Source: Flavobacteriales bacterium (GTDB taxonomy: Bacteria; Bacteroidota; Bacteroidia; Flavobacteriales_F; PHOS-HE28). From it: a DNA stretch of 64,000 nucleotides. The notes beneath the pieces are model-generated. The model worked only from the letters and a program-made list of their open reading frames with translations. It was not told the DNA's origin and searched no databases. Location: assembly GCA_016716605.1 (NCBI GenBank), contig JADJWA010000001.1:2525001-2589000 (forward strand). Direction: 5' to 3'. Shown here piece after piece: positions 7,695 through 16,974 of the stretch (its first letter is position 1; the number at the start of each line of letters is the position of its first letter). The translations under genes and the position numbers were made by a program.

Positions 7695-8641
7695 GCGAAT
7701 CGGCAGTTGTCCAGCGATCCCGCCCCGCGCAGGAAGTCTGCCGCGCTCATGCGCGTGCGGCCTTCAGGCTGCAGTTCCAGGATGGTGAGCCAGGCATCGG
7801 CGCATGCGGCCATCATCATTCCTTGCTGCACCAGCACCGCACCAGGGGCGGAATTCACAGGGCCGGTGGCACTTCGGGCTGTGCGCAGGACCTTGAAGCG
7901 TTCGTGCCGTCCATCGGGGCGCTCGAGCATGGTCCAGGCTCCGGGGTACGGGGAGAGCCCGCGGATCAGGTCATGCACACGGGCCGCTTGTTGGTCCCAA
8001 CGCACTCGGCAGTTCTCCGGAGTCAGTTTCGGCGCCGTAGGAAGGCCTTCCGGATCGGGTTGCGGGGTGCAGTTGCGATCGCCTCGCAGCACGCGTTGCA
8101 CCGTGTGCACGAGCAATGCCGCGCCCGCCAGCATGAGCGCGTCATGCAGTTCGCCAGCGGTGGTCTCCGGGCCGATGGCGACCTCCGTGCGATCGAGCAT
8201 ATCACCGGTGTCGATCTCTTCACGGATGAAGAAGGTCGTGGTGCCGGTGCGCTGTTCACCGTTGATGATGGCCCAGTTGATCGGTGCGGCGCCTCGGTAA
8301 GCGGGCAGCAAGGAGCCATGGAGGTTGATGGTGCCCAGCTTCGGTTTCTGCCACACCGCGGAAGGAAGCATGCGGAAGGCCACCACCACGAAGAGGTCGG
8401 CGCCAAGGGAATCGAGCGCTTGCAGGAAAGCCGGGTCGCGCAGCTTCTCCGGTTGGAGCACCGGCAGCCCTTGCGCGATCGCGAATCGCTTAACGGGGCT
8501 CATGCGGAGTTTCCGCCCGCGACCAGCAGGGCGATCGGGCGCCGTGACCACGGCTGCCACCTCGATGCCCGCTCCCAGCAGCGCGCGCAGGCTGCCCACG
8601 GCGAAATCGGGCGTGCCCATGAATGCGATGCGCTGGTTCAT
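7691..8641 (-). CDS. fmt: Methionyl-tRNA formyltransferase
   Basis: A 316-residue cytosolic enzyme that formylates initiator Met-tRNA using 10-formyltetrahydrofolate. The N-terminal domain starts IAFMGTPDFAVGSLRALL and contains the signature NLHGSLLPAYRGAAPINWAI and the catalytic D-T-G-D segment (IREEIDTGDMLD); the C-terminal OB-like tRNA-binding domain follows around residue 205. The ATG at 8641 overlaps the mpg stop as ATGA, which favours it over an in-frame start nine bases earlier. Third gene of the recQ operon. Confidence 0.96.
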   Translation of the reverse strand: MNQRIAFMGTPDFAVGSLRALLGAGIEVAAVVTAPDRPAGRGRKLRMSPVKRFAIAQGLPVLQPEKLRDPAFLQALDSLGADLFVVVAFRMLPSAVWQKPKLGTINLHGSLLPAYRGAAPINWAIINGEQRTGTTTFFIREEIDTGDMLDRTEVAIGPETTAGELHDALMLAGAALLVHTVQRVLRGDRNCTPQPDPEGLPTAPKLTPENCRVRWDQQAARVHDLIRGLSPYPGAWTMLERPDGRHERFKVLRTARSATGPVNSAPGAVLVQQGMMMAACADAWLTILELQPEGRTRMSAADFLRGAGSLDNCRFA

Positions 8642-9234
8642 CCCTTCCACGGTGAAGGGTGCGAAGGTGCTACGCGGAACCGATAGGGCAGCAGTGCGTC
8701 CGGGCCGGCATAGTCAACGCCCACGCGCGGGCCTATGACGATCGCGCTTCGCTTGGGCACGATGCCGTGATCCTCGATGGTGATCGGTCCTGCGATGAGG
8801 TCGCAACCCGTATGCGACGTGCGGATCCCGAGCGCTGCGCTCACCAGGCCCGGCCCATGCGTCCGGAGCACACGGCCGTTGCGGCGCGCGCGCATTCGCT
8901 CAACTCCCTCCAGCGGCTCCATCGCCCTGATCAGCACCGCGTGCGGGGTTCCGCGCCCGTGGGTCACCACATTGAAGAGATGATGAATGCCATAGCACAG
9001 GTAAACGTATGCGGTGCCGCCCTGTGCGTACATCACTTCGGTGCGGGCGGTCCTCCTTCCGCCGAAGGCATGCGAAGCGCGGTCGTTGACGCCGGCATAA
9101 GCCTCGGTCTCCGTGATGATGCCACTGGTGCGAGCGCCTTCGAATGCGGTCACCAGCACCTTGCCCAGCAGCTCGTGCGCGATGCGGACCGCAGCGCTCC
9201 GGGTATAGAATGCGCGTGGCAGCAAGGTGCTCAT
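8638..9234 (-). CDS. mpg: DNA-3-methyladenine glycosylase (AAG/MPG type)
   Basis: A 198-residue base-excision-repair glycosylase that removes alkylated purines. AAG-family signatures: LARELLG-like helix (IAHELLGKVLV), the catalytic IITETEAYAGVNDRASHAFGG with the nucleophile-activating Glu, the TARTEVMYAQGGTAYVYLCYGIH segment with the intercalating Tyr, and RTHGPGLVSAALGI. It overlaps recQ upstream and fmt downstream by four bases each, so it is translated as part of one operon. Confidence 0.95.
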   Translation of the reverse strand: MSTLLPRAFYTRSAAVRIAHELLGKVLVTAFEGARTSGIITETEAYAGVNDRASHAFGGRRTARTEVMYAQGGTAYVYLCYGIHHLFNVVTHGRGTPHAVLIRAMEPLEGVERMRARRNGRVLRTHGPGLVSAALGIRTSHTGCDLIAGPITIEDHGIVPKRSAIVIGPRVGVDYAGPDALLPYRFRVAPSHPSPWKG

Positions 9235-11078
9235 GGCGTCGCAGGGCCATCGCCGTACTCATCGCGCAGCGCCCGTTCGGCAGGGGTTACGCGCGCGTAT
9301 CCGGCCAACGGCTCCATGGACAATGATGCGTCGGCCCCGGATGCAGCGGCCTTCTTCGCATGGCGTCGGCAACTGTCGCATCGGCCGCAATCGCTCTGGA
9401 GATGCTCGCCGAAATAGTCGAGCACGCTGCCCATGCGGCAGGCTGAGGTGCCATCCGCGAAGGCGAGCATCGCAGCCAATCGCTCTGCGGCGCGCTTCCG
9501 TCGATCGGCCAGTGCGGCGGGATCGAGCGTGAGCTTGGCGGCATCGGTGCGGGGCTGGAGCAAGGTGGCCAGGGGCGCATCGATGCGGGGCTGATAGGAT
9601 AGGATGCCTTGCCGATCGAGGTCCCTCAGCCGCTTGTTCACTGATTCAACCGGGTTGCCGAGCAGCCGTGCGATGCGGGCCTCGTCGATAAGCGTGGCTT
9701 CCTCGAACAAGCCGCCATGCAAGCGCAACAGGATCTCGATCACCGGCCCGAGGCGCTGATCGCTCACGCGCAGCCGGTGCACGCTTGCATGGTCGGCCGT
9801 GATGAGCACGCGCGACGGGCTGTGCGCGCCTTCGCTCAATGCGATGCGGCCATCGAGCTCCAGCGCCTTCAGTGAATTAGCCACCACGGGGGCGCGCAGC
9901 CCCGTGCGCTGTGCAAGTGCGCTGATGTCCACTGCATAGGATTCATGCAGGCCGGAACCCATGGCGATGGCGTGCATATCCGCGAAGGCTTGATACACCA
10001 GGCGGACCGTTTCGAGCGGCGGGAAGCTGTTGCGCAGCCGCTCCAGCGCTCGGTCCGCATCGCCGGGCCCGGTGATCAGGAATGCCCAGGCTTCCTGGCC
10101 ATCGCGACCGGCGCGTCCCGCCTCCTGGTAGTAGCTCTCTAGGTCCGGAGGGGGCTCGAGGTGGATCACGCAGCGCACATCGGCCTTGTCGATGCCCATG
10201 CCGAAGGCGTTGGTGGCGGCCACGCAGCGGATCCTCCCTTCGGTCCATTCGCGCTGCACGCGATCACGCTCCGCCGTGCCGAGGCCGGCATGGTAGGCGG
10301 CGGCAGGAATGCCATGCTCCGAAAGGAGCTGCGCGATGCGCACCGTGGCCTTGCGCTCGCGGGCGTACACGATCGCGCTGCCCGTCACTTCGCGCAGGAT
10401 GCGCAGCATGCGGCCGGTGCGGTCCTCGCCGCGGCTCACCCATAGAGCCAGCTCCGGGCGCGCGAATGAGGAGCGCATGAGCCGCCCCTCCGTGAAGGTG
10501 AGCTGCTGCATGATGTCAGCCGCGACGGCCGGCGTGGCCGAGGCGGTGAGCGCGAGCACAGGCACCTTGGGCAGCAGCGCCCGGGTCTCGGCGATGCGCC
10601 GATAGGCAGGCCTGAAATCGTGCCCCCATTGAGAGATGCAGTGCGCTTCATCAACCGCGAGCAGGCCGATGGGAAGACGTGCAAGCCTGGCCTTGAGCAG
10701 GTCTGTGACCAATCGCTCGGGCGAGAGGTAGAGGAAGGCGAGCTTGCCCATCGCTGCCGCCTCGAGCGCATTATCGATCTCAGCTGCCTTCATGCCTGCG
10801 ATGAGCGCGCGGGCCGTGATGCCCCGCCGCTTCAGGCCTTCGACCTGGTCCTTCATCAGCGCGATCAAGGGCGAGACCACCACGCAGAGCTGTCCCATGC
10901 ACAAGGCGGGCACCTGGTAACAGATGCTCTTGCCCCCGCCTGTGGGCAGCAGCGCAAGCGTATCCTTCCCTTCGAGCGCGCGTGCGATGATCGCTTCCTG
11001 CCCTGGCCTGAAGCCGTCATAGCCCCAATGCTGACGGAGAACATCCAAAGGCTGCCTGCGTGCTCTAGCGCCTAGCAT
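9231..11078 (-). CDS. recQ: ATP-dependent DNA helicase RecQ family
   Basis: A 615-residue 3'-5' superfamily 2 DNA helicase used in recombination and fork repair. Motif 0 is GYDGFRPGQEAII, Walker A is LLPTGGGKS (Lys50), motif II is VDEAHCISQWGHDFRP, motif III LALTASATP, motif VI ESYYQEAGRAGRDG. A C-terminal four-cysteine zinc segment (C-R-M-G ... C-GRCDSCRRH) is present but placed at the far C-terminus after the winged-helix-like region, an order seen in Bacteroidota RecQ-like paralogues that lack an HRDC domain. First gene of the operon with mpg, fmt and the cupin gene. Confidence 0.93.
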   Translation of the reverse strand: MLGARARRQPLDVLRQHWGYDGFRPGQEAIIARALEGKDTLALLPTGGGKSICYQVPALCMGQLCVVVSPLIALMKDQVEGLKRRGITARALIAGMKAAEIDNALEAAAMGKLAFLYLSPERLVTDLLKARLARLPIGLLAVDEAHCISQWGHDFRPAYRRIAETRALLPKVPVLALTASATPAVAADIMQQLTFTEGRLMRSSFARPELALWVSRGEDRTGRMLRILREVTGSAIVYARERKATVRIAQLLSEHGIPAAAYHAGLGTAERDRVQREWTEGRIRCVAATNAFGMGIDKADVRCVIHLEPPPDLESYYQEAGRAGRDGQEAWAFLITGPGDADRALERLRNSFPPLETVRLVYQAFADMHAIAMGSGLHESYAVDISALAQRTGLRAPVVANSLKALELDGRIALSEGAHSPSRVLITADHASVHRLRVSDQRLGPVIEILLRLHGGLFEEATLIDEARIARLLGNPVESVNKRLRDLDRQGILSYQPRIDAPLATLLQPRTDAAKLTLDPAALADRRKRAAERLAAMLAFADGTSACRMGSVLDYFGEHLQSDCGRCDSCRRHAKKAAASGADASLSMEPLAGYARVTPAERALRDEYGDGPATP

Positions 11079-11139
11079 GTCGTTACGGTTCCTTCGTGGC
11101 AGGGGGCTACATTGCGCCGTTCACATAAGGCAGGCCCTC

Positions 11140-11147
11140 TACATTTG
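11140..11147 (+). promoter_or_regulatory. -7 promoter element (TACATTTG)
   Basis: TACATTTG is a perfect TAnnTTTG -7 element 27 bases before the aminotransferase ATG (11175). The nearest TTG upstream is 25 bases away, more than the usual spacing, so the -33 element is uncertain. Confidence 0.6.
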
Positions 11148-11174
11148 GCACTGGCCCTTAGAAAGACGACGCGC

Positions 11175-12242
11175 ATGATCACCACCGGCGAAAAGATAGC
11201 CATCGAGCGCACCAAGGCCTCGCGGCTGCCGCAGACCGACCTGCAGAACATCAAGTTCGGCAGGGTCTTCAGCGACCACATGTTCGTGATGGACTTCGCC
11301 GATGGCGCTTGGCGCAAACCGCGCATCGAGCCGTTCGCGAACCTGAGCATGAGCCCGGCATCGCTGGTGCTGCACTACAGCCAGACCATATTCGAGGGCC
11401 TCAAGGCGTATCGCAGCGTTCAGGGAAGCATCAACCTCATCAGGCCCCAGGACAACATCGCGCGCATGAAGCATAGCGCTGAGCGCATGTGCATGCCGCC
11501 CGTGCCTGAGGAGATCTTCCTCGAAGCGCTCATCGAGCTCATCCGCACCGATCGATCATGGATCCCGGATGACGAGGATGCGTCGCTCTACATCCGGCCC
11601 TTCCTCTTCGCCAGTGATGAGTTCATCGGCGTTCGTCCGAGCGACGGGTACCGCTTCATCATCTTCACATGCCCGGTGCGCGGCTATTACAATGAACCCG
11701 TGCGCGTGAAGATCGAGACCCGTTACAGCCGTGCCTTCCCGGGCGGCACCGGTGAGACCAAGTGCGGTGGCAACTATGCGGCAGCGCTGTACCCGGCCAA
11801 AATGGGCCAGGACCAGGGCTTCCACCAGCTGGTCTGGACGGATGGCCTCACGCATCAATACATTGAGGAGAGCGGCACCATGAATGTGTTCTTCAATATC
11901 GACGGCACGCTGGTGACCCCCGCGCTCGATGGCACCATCCTCCGCGGCATCACGCGCGACAGCATCATCCGCATCGCCAAGGATGAGGGCATCAAGGTGG
12001 AGGAGCGCCGCGTATCCGTTGAGGAAGTGGAGGTCGCAGCGCGCAATGGCCGTTTGCGCTCGGCCTTCGGGGCCGGCACCGCTGCCACCATCGCGCACAT
12101 CCAGACCATCGCCTTCGATGGTGCCACTTACGACCTCCCGGGTGTGGAAACGCGGGAGCTCGCCAACCGGATCGGCAAGAAGCTCGATGACATCCGGCGC
12201 GGGCGCATCGCTGATCCATACGGATGGGTGGTGCCGGTGTGA
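11175..12242 (+). CDS. ilvE: Branched-chain amino acid aminotransferase
   Basis: A 355-residue PLP enzyme of fold type IV that transaminates leucine, isoleucine and valine with 2-oxoglutarate. Seen: the early signature FGRVFSDHMFVMDFADGAW, LHYSQTIFEGLKAYRS, the PLP-lysine segment GGTGETKCGGNYAAAL, the EESGTMNVFF motif, and the phosphate-binding GAGTAATIAHI near the C-terminus. This is the longer bacterial/mitochondrial-like group (about 350 residues) common in Bacteroidota. The frame is open to 11112, but the upstream part lies across the -7 element, so 11175 is the start. Monocistronic with a hairpin after it. Confidence 0.93.
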   Translation: MITTGEKIAIERTKASRLPQTDLQNIKFGRVFSDHMFVMDFADGAWRKPRIEPFANLSMSPASLVLHYSQTIFEGLKAYRSVQGSINLIRPQDNIARMKHSAERMCMPPVPEEIFLEALIELIRTDRSWIPDDEDASLYIRPFLFASDEFIGVRPSDGYRFIIFTCPVRGYYNEPVRVKIETRYSRAFPGGTGETKCGGNYAAALYPAKMGQDQGFHQLVWTDGLTHQYIEESGTMNVFFNIDGTLVTPALDGTILRGITRDSIIRIAKDEGIKVEERRVSVEEVEVAARNGRLRSAFGAGTAATIAHIQTIAFDGATYDLPGVETRELANRIGKKLDDIRRGRIADPYGWVVPV

Positions 12243-12261
12243 GCCATACGCAGCATGTTTT

Positions 12262-12287
12262 TGGAAGCCGCCTCTTGGCGGCTTCCA
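12262..12287. terminator. Hairpin between ilvE and the J-domain gene
   Basis: Perfect 11-bp inverted repeat (TGGAAGCCGCC / GGCGGCTTCCA) with a TCTT loop, between two convergent genes and touching the J-domain gene's stop codon. The T-runs are short on both sides, so efficiency is uncertain. Confidence 0.7.
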
Positions 12288-12779
12288 TCATTTGGCCCTG
12301 AGGCCCGCGATGCTGTCCGGCAGCACGGCAAGGCCTGGCAGGGTGAACAGAAGCACGTAAGAGGGCCAGCCGAAGAAACCGCAGCCGATGCAGATGCCGC
12401 TCACCAGGAGCACGCCGAAGGCCAGGCCTGTGAGGTGCAAGCTGTGGAAGAGCGTTCGGTCGGCGCGTGTTGCCGGCCCATCCTCCACCGCAGTTCGACG
12501 TGCTCGGGTATTAAAGGTGGGCCTACGGGGCGCAGCGGCCTCCTCGGCCGAACGATAGAAGCGGAGCTGCTCATCGTAGGCGGTGCGGAGGCCTTGATCC
12601 TTCAGTGTGAGGTAGGCCTCGTGCAAGGCATGGAAGACCTCGCTGGCCTTGATGGAATCGTTGCGGTCCGGGTGCCATTGCTTGACGCGCTCCCGGTAGG
12701 CCCGCTTCACCTCATCCGTGGTGGCATCCCGCGGCACGCCGAGCACCTTGTAATGGTCGTAGCGCAACGATCGCTGCAT
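12288..12779 (-). CDS. J-domain membrane protein (DnaJ-like)
   Basis: A 163-residue protein with an N-terminal J domain: DHYKVLGVPRDATTDEVKRA, catalytic H36-P37-D38, and the closing helix KDQGLRTAYDEQL. No G/F or zinc-finger region follows; instead the C-terminal third (about 108-155) has two hydrophobic segments, suggesting a membrane-anchored co-chaperone that recruits DnaK to the inner membrane. The client is unknown. Convergent with ilvE, divergent from the following CarboxypepD_reg gene. Confidence 0.85.
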   Translation of the reverse strand: MQRSLRYDHYKVLGVPRDATTDEVKRAYRERVKQWHPDRNDSIKASEVFHALHEAYLTLKDQGLRTAYDEQLRFYRSAEEAAAPRRPTFNTRARRTAVEDGPATRADRTLFHSLHLTGLAFGVLLVSGICIGCGFFGWPSYVLLFTLPGLAVLPDSIAGLRAK

Positions 12780-12860
12780 GCCTTCTTGGTTCAGTCTTGA
12801 TCGGATTCCGGCCGCCTTCTATGCGATCGGCAGCGCCAAGTTATCTTACCACGGCAACGC

Positions 12861-14198
12861 ATGCGCACCGGGATCCTTGCCCTCTCTGTCCTGGCCCTGG
12901 CACCGATGTGCCTGTCGGCGCAGCCCGTTGCGCTCAATGGCATCGTGCTCGATGCGGAGACCAACCTGCCACTCCCAGGCGCCCACGTGCGCTTGGCGGG
13001 CTCTGTGAAGGGCGCCGTCGCCGATGCCACCGGCAGATTCCAGATGTCCGTGATGAGCGGCGAGGATGCGTCCTTGCGCATCAGCTTCACGGGGTATTCG
13101 GAGCTCAAGCTGAAGGTGCTCGCGTTTGAGCTGGAAACCAGTGAGACGCTGATCGCACGCTTGCAGCGTGCCGTGATCCTGCTCGATCCCGCTGAAGTGC
13201 GCGCGAGGCAGGCGCCCGAAGTGGTGTTCCAACGGCCTGACCTGCACGTCGGCGGCTTCCTCGCCAATGGTGAAGGGCTCTGGGTGCTGGCCTACGATAA
13301 GCCCCAGCTCTGGCATGCGCAGGCCGATGCGGGGCAACGCGTGATGCGTGCGCCACGCCTCGTGCTGCTCGATACGATGCTGCGCGAAACGGCCACGGCG
13401 GCTTTGCCCGCGGATGCGCGCGCCATGCACCGCGACCATGCTGGAAGGCCCGTGGTGGAGGGCCGCGACGAAGGTTGGATGGCGCGCCGAGATGGGGACG
13501 GGATGGTGCTCGGCCGCATCGACCAGGAGCTGCTGCGTGAAGCCGTGCTGCCTTGGACCGACAGCATCAGCGGCCGATTGCTCGGCAACAACCGCAATGA
13601 GGCGTATCCGGCATTCGAGCATTTCGCGCGCGACCTGAAGGCTGGCAAGGATCGGCTGCTCTGCACCGTGCAGGATGATTTCATGATGGAGCTCTTCCGC
13701 AGCCAGTACAAGTACATGAGCGGCCCCGACAAGGTGATCGCCATGGACCTTGAGATCGAGACCGGCATCGACCGCGAGATCATCGCGGGCTTCATGACCG
13801 GCTTCCACAAGGACCTCTACTTCAAGGTACCCTATGCTCCGCTATTCGTGGTTCGCGATACACTATGCGTGTTCGACCACGCCAGGGAGCGCATCCGCCG
13901 GTTCCTGCCCGATGGAACCGCGATCACGGAAGTCGCGATGCGCCATGCCGGGGAGCGGCATTGGGCCAAGGCCCTGATCCAGGATCAACACGGCGGGCAG
14001 GTGTACGCGCTCTTCCGGCAGGGGCCGCGCACTTGGCTGCGTGCGGTTGATGCGCGGGATGGATCGATGGGCGCGCCTTCGATGCTCGTGCACCCGTTCC
14101 CGGAGGATGTGCAGGTGCATGAAGGCCACGCGTACTACGTGTACCGGCCCCATGGGTCAACGCAGAAGCGGACGCTGTACCGGGAGCGGTTGAAGTAA
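12861..14198 (+). CDS. Secreted protein with CarboxypepD_reg-like domain
   Basis: A 445-residue exported protein. After a signal peptide ending CLSAQ comes a carboxypeptidase-D-regulatory-like beta-sandwich (about 24-115; GIVLDAETNLPLPGAHVRL, then GAVADATGRFQM), the domain that also caps SusC-type receptors. The remaining ~330 residues show no plug or barrel motif and no recognised enzyme; the pattern of short beta-rich repeats (WVLAYDKPQLWH, RLLCTVQDDF, LYFKVPYAPLFVVRD, GQVYALFRQ) suggests a propeller-like fold. Function unknown, probably periplasmic or surface. TATCTTAC 11 bases before the ATG may be the -7 element. Confidence 0.75.
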   Translation: MRTGILALSVLALAPMCLSAQPVALNGIVLDAETNLPLPGAHVRLAGSVKGAVADATGRFQMSVMSGEDASLRISFTGYSELKLKVLAFELETSETLIARLQRAVILLDPAEVRARQAPEVVFQRPDLHVGGFLANGEGLWVLAYDKPQLWHAQADAGQRVMRAPRLVLLDTMLRETATAALPADARAMHRDHAGRPVVEGRDEGWMARRDGDGMVLGRIDQELLREAVLPWTDSISGRLLGNNRNEAYPAFEHFARDLKAGKDRLLCTVQDDFMMELFRSQYKYMSGPDKVIAMDLEIETGIDREIIAGFMTGFHKDLYFKVPYAPLFVVRDTLCVFDHARERIRRFLPDGTAITEVAMRHAGERHWAKALIQDQHGGQVYALFRQGPRTWLRAVDARDGSMGAPSMLVHPFPEDVQVHEGHAYYVYRPHGSTQKRTLYRERLK

Positions 14199-14206
14199 GG
14201 GTTGAT

Positions 14207-14668
14207 TCAGGCTGCGGAAACAGTCGGCTCGCAATTCACCGGGAAATTCACGCTGCGCGCAATGAAGCAGTACTTGTGCGCCTCACCATGGAAGTAGCGG
14301 GCCTTCTCCATCATGCCCATGCCCTCCACCACTACCTGGGGCCGAAGCACGGCCTTGGTGAAATGCCCGCCGCCATCCTTGGTGAGCAGGAGAGCGCCCT
14401 CGGCTTGATCGCGATAGCTGAGCACGTTGATGCGCGCGCGCGCGCAGAGCGCGAGGTAGGTGAGCAGGTGGCAGCTGCTGAGCGCGGCGAGCAGGAGGTC
14501 TTCCGGATTGTGCAAGCTCCCGTCGCCGCGGAATGCACGGTCGGCGGTGACGCGCATCTCGCTCTTGCCATTGATGCGGATGAGATGCTCGCGCGTGTAT
14601 TCCTCATAGTTCCGCGTATGGTCACCGCGCCACAGCAGTTCCACCGCATAAAGGTGCATATCGGACAT
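14207..14668 (-). CDS. OsmC/Ohr family peroxidase-like protein
   Basis: A 153-residue OsmC-superfamily protein, normally a thiol peroxidase reducing organic hydroperoxides. Both expected cysteines are visible: LLLAALSSCHLLTYLA and NFPVNCEPTV. It is the YhfA-like subtype often called OsmC family protein; the peroxide substrate is unproven. The frame extends upstream to 14839 through the 3' end of the peptidase gene, so the ATG at 14668 is preferred; TACTTTCA sits four bases before it. Confidence 0.85.
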   Translation of the reverse strand: MSDMHLYAVELLWRGDHTRNYEEYTREHLIRINGKSEMRVTADRAFRGDGSLHNPEDLLLAALSSCHLLTYLALCARARINVLSYRDQAEGALLLTKDGGGHFTKAVLRPQVVVEGMGMMEKARYFHGEAHKYCFIARSVNFPVNCEPTVSAA

Positions 14669-14672
14669 GGGG

Positions 14673-14680
14673 TGAAAGTA
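14673..14680 (-). promoter_or_regulatory. -7-like element before the OsmC gene
   Basis: TACTTTCA ends four bases before the ATG at 14668, the same spacing as other probable leaderless starts in the window. Weak match, so moderate support only. Confidence 0.35.
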
Positions 14681-14729
14681 AACGCCCGATCCATCGCTGG
14701 ACCGGGCGCTGCCTTGGCTTGTTCGCGAC

Positions 14730-16895
14730 TTAATGCTTCGCCTCCCCAGCGAAAGTGGGCGTGATCCCCACGCTCTTGAAAAAGAAGGCCCACTTATCCG
14801 CCTGCTCCTCGATGATCTTGCTGGTGGGTTTGCCAGCACCGTGTCCGGCTTGCGTCTCCACGCGGATCAGCACTGGCGCATCACCTTGCTGCGCGGGCTG
14901 CAGCGCGCTGATGAACTTGAAGCTGTGCGCGGGCACCACGCGGTCGTCGTGATCGGCGGTCATCACCAAGGTAGCGGGGTACTTCGCGGGCTTGCAGTTA
15001 TGCAAGGGCGAGTACTTGATCAGGTAGTCGAACTCCTCCTTGCTGTTCTCGGCGTTGCCGTACTCGGGCACCCAGCCAAAGCCGGCCGTGAACTTCTGGT
15101 AGCGCAGCATGTCGAGCACGCCCACCTCCGGGAAGCACACCCCGAAGAGATCGGGGCGCTGCGTCATCACGGCACCCACGAGCAGGCCGCCGTTGCTGCC
15201 GCCGTTGATTCCCAAGTGCGCGCTGTCGGTCCATTTCTCCTTGATCAGGTATTCAGCGGCAGCGATGAAATCATCGAACACGTTCTGCTTCTTGTCCTTC
15301 ATGCCGGCCTTGTGCCAGTCCTCGCCGTACTCACCGCCGCCGCGCAGATTGGCCAGCGCGAACACGCCGCCTTGCTCCAGGAGGAGCATTCGGCTGGTGC
15401 TGAAGCTGGGGGAGAGACTGATGTTGAATCCGCCGTAGGCGTAGAGCAGGGTGGGGTTCTGGCCATTCTTCTCCACGCCTTTCTTGCGCACAATGAACAT
15501 CGGGACCTTCGTACCGTCCTTGCTGGGATAGAAGACCTGATCGGTGACGAACTGTGAAGGGTCGAACTTCAGCTCAGGGCGGAACCACACTTCACTCTGC
15601 CCGGTGGCGTAATCGTACTTGAAGATGCTACCCGGATCGGTGAAGCTGGTGAAGCTGTAAAAGCTATAGGTATCGTTTCGCTTGCCGCCGAAGCCGCCCG
15701 CGCTGCCGATGTCGGGCAATGCGATCTCTTGCTTGCCGCTGCCATCGAGCTTCAAGCGGTAGAAGCGGCTGGTGGCATCCTTCAGGTATTCGGCGAAGAG
15801 ATTCCCGCCGCCGGTGCTCACGCCTTGCAGCAGCTCTTTGGCCTCGGGGATGATGTCCTTCCAGTTCTCCTTGGCGGGGTTCTTCGGATCCACCTCCACC
15901 AAGCGGTAGTTGGGCGCATCCACCTCGGTCATCACCAAGAATCTGCCGGTGGCGGGTACGAAGTCGATGATGCTCGTCTTGTGGTCGAATCCGGTCTGCA
16001 GGGGCACCCACTTGGTGGCAGGTGAGGGCAGGCCGCCGCTGCGCAGATCATGGAAGTGCATCTCGAAGCCGTTGGTGCCCGTGCTGATGTAGAGCGTCGC
16101 GAATTCCTCTTCCTCTGTGACGCCAACGCCCACGTAGAGGTCTCCGTTGTCCTTGTTCTCCCAAACGAGCTGGTCCTTCTCTTGCGCATCGCCCAGCTTG
16201 TGGTAATAGACCTTCTGGAATTTGCTGGCCGCGCTGAGCTCGGTGCCCTTGGCCGGCGTGGGGTAGCGGCTATAGAAGAAGCCGTCCTTATAGAAGGAGG
16301 CGCCGCTGAATTTGCTCCACTTGATCAGGTCAGTGGTAGGCTGCAGGGTGATGAGGTCGTACACCATGATCTCCTGCCAATCGCTGCCGGCCTTCTGCAC
16401 GCTCACGGCCATGTATCGGTCGTCTTTGCTGGTGCCGATGGGATTGTAGGTGGTGGTGCCCGCGGGATCGAGCTGGTTCGGGTCGATGAAGACCTTGTCC
16501 TGGCCTTCGAGCCCTTCGCGCACATGGATCACGGCTTGGTTCTGCAAGCCGCTGTTCTTCCACACGAAATACAGATTGCCCACGCGCATGGGGCCATACA
16601 CCTTCGGGAAGTTGTAGAGTTCCTCGTAGCGCTTGGCCAGTGCGCTGCGGAAGGGGACCTTCTCCAGGATGGCGTTGGTGACCGCGTTTTGCCGCTTCAC
16701 CCAATCGGCTGTTTCGGCGCTGGTATCGTTCTCGAGCCAGCGGTAGGGGTCGGCTACCCAGGTGCCATGCAGTTCGTCGCCAGCGGTTGAGTCTTTGCGG
16801 GTCTCCGGGTAGGTGATTCGCTCCACGGGCTGCTCGGTTGTGCCACAGGCGCCGAGAAGAGCCAAGGGCAGGGCAAGGATAAGAGGCTTGTGCAT
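14730..16895 (-). CDS. Prolyl oligopeptidase family serine peptidase (lipoprotein)
   Basis: A 721-residue S9A peptidase that cleaves short peptides after proline. It has a lipoprotein signal with lipobox LLGAC (Cys17), an N-terminal capping segment (YRWLEND), a seven-bladed propeller, and a C-terminal alpha/beta hydrolase domain with nucleophile Ser567 in GGSNGG, the acid Asp in HDDRVVP and the catalytic His in GHGAGKP. Length fits the family (about 700). As a lipoprotein it is expected in the periplasm or on the outer membrane. A TAGCTTGG -7-like element lies 22 bases upstream of the ATG. Confidence 0.94.
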   Translation of the reverse strand: MHKPLILALPLALLGACGTTEQPVERITYPETRKDSTAGDELHGTWVADPYRWLENDTSAETADWVKRQNAVTNAILEKVPFRSALAKRYEELYNFPKVYGPMRVGNLYFVWKNSGLQNQAVIHVREGLEGQDKVFIDPNQLDPAGTTTYNPIGTSKDDRYMAVSVQKAGSDWQEIMVYDLITLQPTTDLIKWSKFSGASFYKDGFFYSRYPTPAKGTELSAASKFQKVYYHKLGDAQEKDQLVWENKDNGDLYVGVGVTEEEEFATLYISTGTNGFEMHFHDLRSGGLPSPATKWVPLQTGFDHKTSIIDFVPATGRFLVMTEVDAPNYRLVEVDPKNPAKENWKDIIPEAKELLQGVSTGGGNLFAEYLKDATSRFYRLKLDGSGKQEIALPDIGSAGGFGGKRNDTYSFYSFTSFTDPGSIFKYDYATGQSEVWFRPELKFDPSQFVTDQVFYPSKDGTKVPMFIVRKKGVEKNGQNPTLLYAYGGFNISLSPSFSTSRMLLLEQGGVFALANLRGGGEYGEDWHKAGMKDKKQNVFDDFIAAAEYLIKEKWTDSAHLGINGGSNGGLLVGAVMTQRPDLFGVCFPEVGVLDMLRYQKFTAGFGWVPEYGNAENSKEEFDYLIKYSPLHNCKPAKYPATLVMTADHDDRVVPAHSFKFISALQPAQQGDAPVLIRVETQAGHGAGKPTSKIIEEQADKWAFFFKSVGITPTFAGEAKH

Positions 16896-16917
16896 GGTGC
16901 TTCGCGATGAAGGACGG

Positions 16918-16925
16918 CCAAGCTA
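16918..16925 (-). promoter_or_regulatory. -7-like element (TAGCTTGG)
   Basis: TAGCTTGG, one base off TAnnTTTG, 22 bases before the prolyl oligopeptidase ATG. No -33 element at the usual distance. Confidence 0.35.
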
Positions 16926-16974
16926 CCAGTAGAATGCAATGCGCGCGGAAGGGAGGGAGTGACCAGCGGTTGGC

